From Spirochaetaceae bacterium (GTDB lineage Bacteria; Spirochaetota; Spirochaetia; Treponematales; Breznakiellaceae), in assembly GCA_031280035.1 (NCBI GenBank), contig JAITHJ010000027.1, positions 1-36,258 on the forward strand: a stretch of DNA of 36,258 bases, in the 5' to 3' direction. Below are positions 31,238 to 36,258 of the stretch, in pieces; position 1 is the stretch's first letter; each line of letters opens with the position of its first letter. The position numbers and the translations under genes are program-made. The notes under the pieces are model-generated. The model saw only the letters and a program-made list of their open reading frames with translations, ran no database searches and was not told the origin of the DNA.

Positions 31238-32176
31238 CTATACAAGTCCAAGTGTCGCCAGCATAATTGCTTTTATGGTGTGTTTACGGTTTTCCGCTTC
31301 ATCCCAAACAAGACTTTGCGGACCGTCAATAATATCGGCGCTTACTTCCTCACCTCGTATGGCGGGAAGACAATGCAGAAATATACAGCGGGAATTTTCA
31401 GTTTTTTCAAAAAGTTTATTGTTTACCTGATACGGTTTCAGCAGCCTTATGCGTTCGGTTTTTTCCGCTTCTTCACCCATTGATGTCCATACGTCAGTAT
31501 AGAGCGCATCGGCGCCGGAAACTGCGTTTATATCGCTGGTAATTTCACATGAGCCGCCGGATTTTAGCCAGAGCGGAGCGCAAGCCTCAAGAAGTTCGCT
31601 GTCGGGCGAGAGCGCGTTTGGACAAATGATTGTAATCTTTACGCCAAGCTTTGCGGAAATCACGATAAGCGAACGGGCTACATTATTTCTGCCGTCTCCC
31701 ACAAAACAAAGTTTGCGTCCGGCGCAGTTTCCAAAATGTTCTTCGATAGTCATCATATCGGCGAGCGCCTGCGTTGGATGAAAAATATCGGTAAGGCCGT
31801 TGTAAACGGGAACGCCGGAATAACGCGCCAGCGTTTCCGCAGTAGACTGCTTAAAACCCCGAAATTCAATGGCGCTGAACATCCTGCCTAAGACACGCGC
31901 CGTATCTTCGATAGTCTCTTTTGCGCCGAGTTGAATATCGTCTGTTGAAAGAAAAACCGCATTCCCGTCTTCTTCACCGATTGCCGATTCAAACGCGCAG
32001 CGGGTTCGTGTAGAGCGCTTTTCAAAAAGCAGCGCAACGCTTATTCCGGCAAACCGCTTGTTTCGTACCGCTTTTTCGGTTTTTACTTGTTTAGACAAAT
32101 CCAGCAAATAGTTGATTTCTTCGCCGGTAAAATCAAGCCATGTTAAAACTGAGCGTCCTTTAAGGTTCACTGACAT
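31238..32176 (-). CDS. argF: ornithine carbamoyltransferase
   Basis: It transfers the carbamoyl group from carbamoyl phosphate to ornithine, giving citrulline; the direction can be anabolic (arginine synthesis) or catabolic (arginine deiminase pathway). The 312 residues have the carbamoyl-phosphate motif STRTR (55-59), FHPTQALADMMT, GDGRNNVARS, the ornithine-binding DVWTSMGEE and HCLPAIRGEE. These are all the family's key elements. No arcA, arcC, argG or argH lies in the window, so the direction cannot be decided (gene symbol argF assumes the common case). The start codon shares its A with the mcp stop (TAATG), so it is translated from the chemoreceptor mRNA. Confidence 0.94.
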   Translation of the reverse strand: MSVNLKGRSVLTWLDFTGEEINYLLDLSKQVKTEKAVRNKRFAGISVALLFEKRSTRTRCAFESAIGEEDGNAVFLSTDDIQLGAKETIEDTARVLGRMFSAIEFRGFKQSTAETLARYSGVPVYNGLTDIFHPTQALADMMTIEEHFGNCAGRKLCFVGDGRNNVARSLIVISAKLGVKITIICPNALSPDSELLEACAPLWLKSGGSCEITSDINAVSGADALYTDVWTSMGEEAEKTERIRLLKPYQVNNKLFEKTENSRCIFLHCLPAIRGEEVSADIIDGPQSLVWDEAENRKHTIKAIMLATLGLV

Positions 32177-34239
32177 TATTCCGCTCCGCTTCTGGATAAT
32201 TTCAGCGAACCGCTTATATCATTTGTAGTTTCTTGGACGCGATGCGCGCTGTCCAGCACCTTATGAGATATGCCTTCAAGGTCATGCACGACTTTTTTGA
32301 TGGTTACGCTTTCTCCGTGGATTCCTTCAGAGCCGCGCCGGACTTCTTCCGCCGCGCTGCGCAATGATTCCAGCGAAAGAAGTATCTGTTCGCTGTGCTG
32401 AACCTGCGAGGCCACTACATCGTTTGCCCGTGCGCAGGATGAACTCATGTCCGCAACTTCAGTAAACATGTGTTCCATCATTGTTACTGTTTTATTGGAG
32501 ACTTTTTGTATTCGTTCTATGCTTGCGCGCATTGTTTTTATTTCATTTGAGATGGAGATAGATTCCTTGCTTGATGACTCCGCAAGACTGCGCACTTCAT
32601 CGGCGACAACGGCGAAGCCTTTTCCGGCTTCGCCCGCGTGCGCGGCTTCAATCGCCGCGTTCATTGCCAGCAGATTTGTCTGCGCCGCTATTTTCACCAG
32701 CGTTGAATTTGCCGACTCAAGAATGCTTGATTGACTGGCAAGAACGGAAAGCTCTTCGGTAAGCGTTTTCAGCATTTGCCGGCCTTCTTCCGATGAGCTG
32801 CCGAGTTTTCCCGTAGACCCTTGTACTTCAAGCACAACACTGCGGACTTCTTCGATTTTTCTTACGACGTCTTCCACAGACTGCGATGATTCCGTAATAG
32901 TGCGCGACTGCGTTTCTATGGCTCTTTCCAGCGCATCTATCTCTGAAACGATTTTATCCACTGCATCCGTAGTTTGTTTCATTGATAGCTGCTGGGCGTT
33001 GGCGGTGTGTTCCATTGAATCCATGCTGTTTATAATTGTAGCGAAACCATCGGACGAGGCGTCTATCTTTGCGTGAAGGTCTTTTACAATGCCGGCGTTC
33101 TTTTTCGATTCATGGCCGATGTCGTTGAGGGCTTTCTGCATGTTATCGCGTATGGTAAACAGGGCGGTTTGAATGTCGCCGATTTCATCGCGCCGTTTCT
33201 TTTTGAACGCGATGTTAAAGTTCATGTTGGACAGCGATAGCGCCACTGCGACAGCTTCTTTTATGGGCTTAATCAGCGACAACGCAACGAAGCATCCTAT
33301 TACGATTACGATAATTCCTGCGAGCGCGCTTAACAAAATTGAGCTGAGTGCGATAGCGTCAATTTCCGTAAAGACGCTGGCTGTAGGTATCAGGGTAACA
33401 AGATACCAGTTTGTGCTGGGAATGAACGTGGAGAACGCCAAATGGTTTTTGTCCATGTGATAGAAATCGTTTTCCGTTTCAAGGATTTGACTCCGGTACG
33501 GTTCGAGGTCATTTTCCTTAAAGAAATCTTTTTTCAGAACGGCGTTCGGGTCCGGGTTTGTAACAAACAAGCCTTCTTTATTGATGAAATAACTTTCTTG
33601 TCCGGCAAATGCTGAAGAAGCCGAAATCAAATTGTCAAGAAAGCCGATTAAAACATTGCCGGCGATAACGCCGGTATCGTGAAATTGTTCGTCATAAACG
33701 TTGACGGAGATGGCGCAGGTAAGTTTTCCGCTGGTTGCTCCAATATACGGCGTAGAAAAAGAGACGAGGCCGTTTTTTTCTTTTGCGCCGGTGTACCAGT
33801 TTCGTATCGTATTGTCCCACGAAGGGTCTGGAATGAAGCCCGTATCAAATACCGTGTAGCCGCCTGGTTTGTTCCAGACTTCGTTACCGCTGCAATAGAT
33901 AAGTTCTATATCGGATTGGGTCTTTTTGATGTTTGAGAACAGGCGGCGTATTGCTTCTTCGTTGGGGGGCGACTCGTTCATAAGAGGCGCGGCAGACGCG
34001 GCGGTCTGCTTAACCAGCGCCGCCCAAAGCGTACATTTATCTTCGACAACATCACGGAGGCGCAGGACGCGCTCTGTTATTTCCAGTTCAAGCGTATGAG
34101 AAGAAAACGCCTTGAATCTCACAAGGAATAATGCCGAAACCAATGTCGTAACAATCAGTATCCCGCCGACGACCACTCCTATAAAAAGGGTGCTAAAAGA
34201 TGAACCTTTCTTTTTTGTATTTTTCTTTGTGTTTTTCAT
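32176..34239 (-). CDS. methyl-accepting chemotaxis protein with dCache-type sensor
   Basis: A 687-residue transmembrane chemoreceptor. The start at ATG 34239 is preceded by GGAG (the longer frame from 34260 is rejected). TM1 is at about 17-42, the periplasmic region at about 43-285 resembles a double-Cache domain ([47 protein letters not shown]), TM2 at about 287-308, HAMP at about 309-362 (IKPI...[12 protein letters not shown]), then a signalling domain with the hairpin tip [38 protein letters not shown]. It works with CheW/CheA, which are not in the window. No C-terminal CheR-binding pentapeptide is seen (ends LSRSGAE). It is followed without a gap by argF, which makes amino-acid sensing an attractive guess. 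Confidence 0.93.
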   Translation of the reverse strand: MKNTKKNTKKKGSSFSTLFIGVVVGGILIVTTLVSALFLVRFKAFSSHTLELEITERVLRLRDVVEDKCTLWAALVKQTAASAAPLMNESPPNEEAIRRLFSNIKKTQSDIELIYCSGNEVWNKPGGYTVFDTGFIPDPSWDNTIRNWYTGAKEKNGLVSFSTPYIGATSGKLTCAISVNVYDEQFHDTGVIAGNVLIGFLDNLISASSAFAGQESYFINKEGLFVTNPDPNAVLKKDFFKENDLEPYRSQILETENDFYHMDKNHLAFSTFIPSTNWYLVTLIPTASVFTEIDAIALSSILLSALAGIIVIVIGCFVALSLIKPIKEAVAVALSLSNMNFNIAFKKKRRDEIGDIQTALFTIRDNMQKALNDIGHESKKNAGIVKDLHAKIDASSDGFATIINSMDSMEHTANAQQLSMKQTTDAVDKIVSEIDALERAIETQSRTITESSQSVEDVVRKIEEVRSVVLEVQGSTGKLGSSSEEGRQMLKTLTEELSVLASQSSILESANSTLVKIAAQTNLLAMNAAIEAAHAGEAGKGFAVVADEVRSLAESSSKESISISNEIKTMRASIERIQKVSNKTVTMMEHMFTEVADMSSSCARANDVVASQVQHSEQILLSLESLRSAAEEVRRGSEGIHGESVTIKKVVHDLEGISHKVLDSAHRVQETTNDISGSLKLSRSGAE

Positions 34240-34272
34240 GTACGCGCTCCGTATAAACAATTTTTTTACCGA

Positions 34273-34301
34273 AGTATTGCGTATTTTAAGGAATCTGTCA
34301 A
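34273..34301 (-). promoter_or_regulatory. mcp operon promoter abutting a G12 tract
   Basis: On the minus strand a perfect -35 TTGACA (34296-34301) and -10 AATACT (34273-34278) are 17 nt apart. The G12 tract ends 6 nt upstream of the -35. The leader is about 27 nt and contains GGAG. Confidence 0.7.
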
Positions 34302-34307
34302 CATTCT

Positions 34308-34319
34308 CCCCCCCCCCCC
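34308..34319 (-). repeat. homopolymer G12 (C12 on +) upstream of the mcp promoter
   Basis: Twelve uninterrupted G residues on the coding strand sit just upstream of the -35 of the mcp promoter, in the region where an UP element or activator would touch. Length change would alter spacing. Confidence 0.95.
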
Positions 34320-34402
34320 GCGTTTTTGGGTTGTTTTATACAACACAAAGTTTTTTTGCGGTATTTGTAAAGAGGAAGGAGGAAGTTTCGGGCGCCGGGG
34401 AT

Positions 34403-34437
34403 CAGATTTCGGATTTCAGATTTCAAATTTCTGATTC
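34403..34437. repeat. five heptamers, CAGATTT-type
   Basis: CAGATTT, CGGATTT, CAGATTT, CAAATTT and CTGATTC abut in 7-bp register; this is the same family as the beginning of the 63-bp array at 12.59 kb. The whole gap 34240-34781 (542 bp) holds no gene; besides this it has the G12 tract, the mcp and ferredoxin promoters and the repeat at 34516. Confidence 0.75.
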
Positions 34438-34515
34438 AGGAGAACCGGAACGGATTTCGCTGTCCGCCGGCCACTGTCTTCAAAGGCCGCTATGCCGCAG
34501 ACGAGGGACAGCGGA

Positions 34516-34585
34516 TGATTTTCTATATATAGAATTCTATTTTCTATAGACAGTAAATGATTTTCTATAGACAGAATTCTATTTT
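34516..34585. repeat. 42-bp direct repeat made of AT-rich heptamers
   Basis: TGATTTT at 34516 recurs at 34558, 42 bp on, and the following 7-mers (CTATAxA, xAGAATT, CTATTTT) recur with few changes. The block can be read as ten 7-mers (42 = 6 x 7). It is AT-rich, unlike the other blocks. Confidence 0.75.
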
Positions 34586-34674
34586 CCGGTTAAAGAATAT
34601 GACAGATTGTTTGAAGCGCGCCGCATCCGGCAGTCCGCCGGTTTCCCCCTGTCCCCTGCATCCTCTTTTCAATA

Positions 34675-34703
34675 TTGAAAAAAATCAAGATTTAAGCTAC
34701 TAT
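34675..34703 (+). promoter_or_regulatory. promoter of the ferredoxin-type gene
   Basis: TTGAAA (34675-34680) and TACTAT (34698-34703) are 17 nt apart. The -10 sits inside an imperfect inverted repeat (GCTAC...GTAGC), a possible operator. The leader is about 70 nt. Confidence 0.55.
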
Positions 34704-34781
34704 ATAGTGTAGCGGCAATACGCGCTTCACTATTTCTTATAAATGGCCGCGCGTTATGCGCTGAATATGGAGATTTAACCT

Positions 34782-35726
34782 ATGAAACGAACAATCATAA
34801 CGATTGATGAGACTCTTTGTAACGGATGCGGCGCCTGCATAGAAGGATGTCATGAAGGCGCGCTGCAATTAATAGACGGCAAGGCCCGCGTCATAAACGA
34901 AGCCTTTTGCGACGGACTGGGCGCATGTATCGGCGAGTGTCCCTTAGGCGCTATCGAGGTCAAAGAAAAAGACGCCGAACCCTACGATGAACGCGCCGTC
35001 ATGGAACGGCTTGCGTCAAAGGGCGAAAAGACAATAAAAGCCCATTTGCGGCATCTAAAAGACCATAACGAAACTGCGTATTATGAGCAGGGACTACAGT
35101 ATCTACAGGAACGAGGCATATCCATCGATATCTCGGATGACGAATGCGCCTGCGTAGGCGCGGACGGCGGAGAATGCGGCGCGGACGGCGGCTGCGGATG
35201 CAACGGCGGCGCCGCCGGCGGTCTGAACGGCGCCTGCGGATGTCCGGGCGGCAGGGAAATGACCTTTAACCGCGCGGACGGCGGTAAAAACGGCGCGGCG
35301 GGCGGCGCGGACGGGGACGGCGTACCGCCCGCGCCGCCGAATTCAGGGCTGGAACACTGGCCGATACAACTGCATTTGGCAAGTTCACAGGCGGCGTACT
35401 TCAAAGGAGCGGACGTTATCCTTGCCGCAGATTGTTCGGCGTACGCCTTTGCCGGTTTTCACAACCGCTTTCTAAAAGGAAATGCGCTCGCTATCGCCTG
35501 CCCGAAATTAGACTCCGAAATAAAATCGTATGTTGAAAAAATTACCGCGCTTATCGACTTTTCCGCCATCAATACGCTTACGGTTATCATCATGGAAGTC
35601 CCCTGCTGCAACGGCTTGCTTCATATAGCGCAGCAGGCAATGGCAAACGCCCGCCGGAAAATCCCCCTGAAGAAAATTACGCTTGGATTGCAAGGCGCTG
35701 TTCTTGCGGACGAATGGCTTTCATAA
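34782..35726 (+). CDS. 4Fe-4S ferredoxin-type protein with Gly/Cys-rich insert
   Basis: A 314-residue cytosolic protein with two Fe-S motifs at the N-terminus. The first (Cys13, 16, 19, 23) is a classical CxxCxxCxxxC. The second (Cys43, 49, 53; CDGLGACIGECP) has only three Cys, so its cluster is incomplete or uses another ligand; this 3-Cys form is common in a clostridial/spirochaetal ferredoxin family of unknown partner. Residues about 120-158 are an insert of Gly, Ala and Asp with seven Cys (122, 124, 132, 138, 140, 152, 154), encoded by GC-rich repeats with a 21-bp period near 35157-35200. The C-terminal half (about 188-314) has LHLASSQAAYFKGADVILAADCSAYAFAGFH and EVPCCNGLL, with more Cys. 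GGAG stands 9 nt before ATG. Likely an electron carrier or Fe-S regulatory/assembly protein. Confidence 0.82.
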   Translation: MKRTIITIDETLCNGCGACIEGCHEGALQLIDGKARVINEAFCDGLGACIGECPLGAIEVKEKDAEPYDERAVMERLASKGEKTIKAHLRHLKDHNETAYYEQGLQYLQERGISIDISDDECACVGADGGECGADGGCGCNGGAAGGLNGACGCPGGREMTFNRADGGKNGAAGGADGDGVPPAPPNSGLEHWPIQLHLASSQAAYFKGADVILAADCSAYAFAGFHNRFLKGNALAIACPKLDSEIKSYVEKITALIDFSAINTLTVIIMEVPCCNGLLHIAQQAMANARRKIPLKKITLGLQGAVLADEWLS

Positions 35727-35859
35727 AAAAATAACGCGCTGATACATCATAATCCCCGCCCCGCCTGTACAAACCGCGCCGCCGGCGTGCCGTCTGCGCG
35801 GCGCGGGCTTGCGCGGGCCTACGCGGGCTTGAAATTTCGCGCCCTCCGCTGTTGTTTAA
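35727..35859. other. short GC-rich spacer with small direct repeat
   Basis: No gene is seen. CGCGGGCTTG-type 10-mers occur three times near 35798-35830, and CCGCGCCG/CGGCGCGG arms can pair around 35780-35815. There is no T-tract after the arms, so a terminator is not claimed. Confidence 0.4.
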
Positions 35860-35888
35860 TTGACGGATAGTTACAAATAGTGTAGGAT
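35860..35888 (+). promoter_or_regulatory. promoter of a 31-codon ORF
   Basis: TTGACG (35860-35865) and TAGGAT (35883-35888) are 17 nt apart. The predicted leader of about 35 nt contains GAGGAGG. Confidence 0.55.
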
Positions 35889-35929
35889 TATCAGCCGATA
35901 GTCTTTTGGGTAACTTGAGGAGGATTTTT

Positions 35930-36025
35930 ATGAAACTTGCAAGGATTGACCGATTTTCTGCGGTCTGCATGGGATTGACGGGACTGTTTTCCGTCCTAAG
36001 AATCATCGTTCGATTATTTAAGTAG
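35930..36025 (+). CDS. small 31-aa peptide, candidate membrane micropeptide
   Basis: ATG is preceded 6 nt upstream by GAGGAGG (35917-35923), the strongest ribosome site in the window, and by a promoter at 35860-35888. The peptide starts MKLARIDRFSAVC and ends VLRIIVRLFK; the middle is hydrophobic (VCMGLTGLFSVL) with basic ends, so it may be an amphipathic or membrane-inserting micropeptide. It could instead be a leader peptide controlling something downstream. No homolog is known to me. Confidence 0.5.
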   Translation: MKLARIDRFSAVCMGLTGLFSVLRIIVRLFK

Positions 36026-36126
36026 TTTTTCTGTGCCCAGAAATCGCGGATTTGTTGTCTATGTTCAAACGGCTGTCCCGCCCAAAATAACGTACAGAGA
36101 AAAACAATCTGAACCGCCTGAAATAT

Positions 36127-36258
36127 ATGAAGATAGTTCCCCCTACAGACGCCACCTTCCTCTGTAAAACTTTTATAGGCGCAAAGTCTTTTGCAATGGG
36201 AGGCGGGCAGGCGGTATGGCCTGTATTTGCCGGAATTCGCACCGTGCTTATCAGCGGA
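36127..36258 (+). other. possible start of a further gene at the window edge
   Basis: A frame from ATG 36127 stays open for 44 codons to the edge (MKIVPPTDATFLCKTF, later GQAVWPVFAGIRTVLISG). It has no Shine-Dalgarno. A competing 44-codon frame from GTG 36033 to 36167 ends in a stop. Neither can be judged without the sequence beyond the window. Confidence 0.25.

Noticed and set aside
34112-34549. 145-aa plus-strand ORF
   Set aside because: It starts antisense to mcp, crosses the C12 tract, a promoter and heptamer repeats, and has no protein-like composition.

Overview
The window looks like chromosomal DNA of a spirochaete, most likely a Treponema-type, host-associated (possibly insect-gut) lineage. 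Grounds, all inferred by reading: CsgG-like, BspA-like LRR, MACPF and Gly-rich lipoprotein surface genes; small membrane proteins of a treponemal type; an ECF sigma operon; and a tRNA gene without encoded CCA. No species can be named. Base composition is uneven: about 10.5-16 kb and 34.8-35.9 kb are clearly GC-rich, about 25.1-28.2 kb is AT-rich.

Layout. 1-4.7 kb: an N-terminal fragment of a secreted protein (-), a CsgG-like secreted protein (-), an unrecognised 537-aa protein (+), and aroA (-). 4.7-10.5 kb: a (+) run of BspA-like LRR protein, folP and a cysteine desulfurase, then a C14 tract, a Gly-rich lipoprotein and folK. 10.5-16 kb: a GC-rich spacer, tRNA-Val(UAC), a 21-bp minisatellite, a MATE transporter (-), a large heptamer-built repeat array, an unknown 221-aa protein, and trpE-trpG. 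16.2-19.4 kb: membrane protein, ECF sigma factor and ZAS-type anti-sigma factor, a bidirectional terminator, then a convergent MACPF lipoprotein. 19.6-25 kb: a double-domain NDK-like protein, a yggS-type PLP protein with no AUG/GUG/UUG start at the expected place, a membrane protein and rluD (+), with uvrB convergent. 25.2-29.6 kb: a degenerate metallo-beta-lactamase-like protein, an unusual anchored solute-binding protein (-), a membrane protein and ffh. 29.6-34.2 kb: a (-) operon mcp-argF-Cys4 protein-cca, whose promoter abuts a 12-G tract. 34.3-36.3 kb: repeats, a ferredoxin-type protein with a Gly/Cys-rich insert, and a 31-codon ORF with a strong promoter and RBS.

Metabolism. aroA makes the chorismate precursor; trpEG uses chorismate; folP and folK act on folate; the cysteine desulfurase probably feeds Fe-S or thiolation chemistry. 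The CCA-adding enzyme is needed by the tRNA-Val gene in the same window.

Most striking. (1) Intergenic repeats at six places are phased in 7-bp units, although their sequences differ; the largest is five 63-bp units (9 x 7) that also alternate with a 126-bp period. Other periods seen are 21 and 42 bp, also multiples of seven. (2) At least seven genes have a -10-like hexamer ending 6-8 nt before the ATG and no Shine-Dalgarno, which predicts leaderless mRNAs, next to a second class with strong AGGAG-type sites. (3) Two long C/G homopolymers (14 and 12) sit in the promoter regions of a surface lipoprotein and a chemoreceptor, as in phase-variable promoters. (4) The yggS-type gene probably starts at CTG or ATT.
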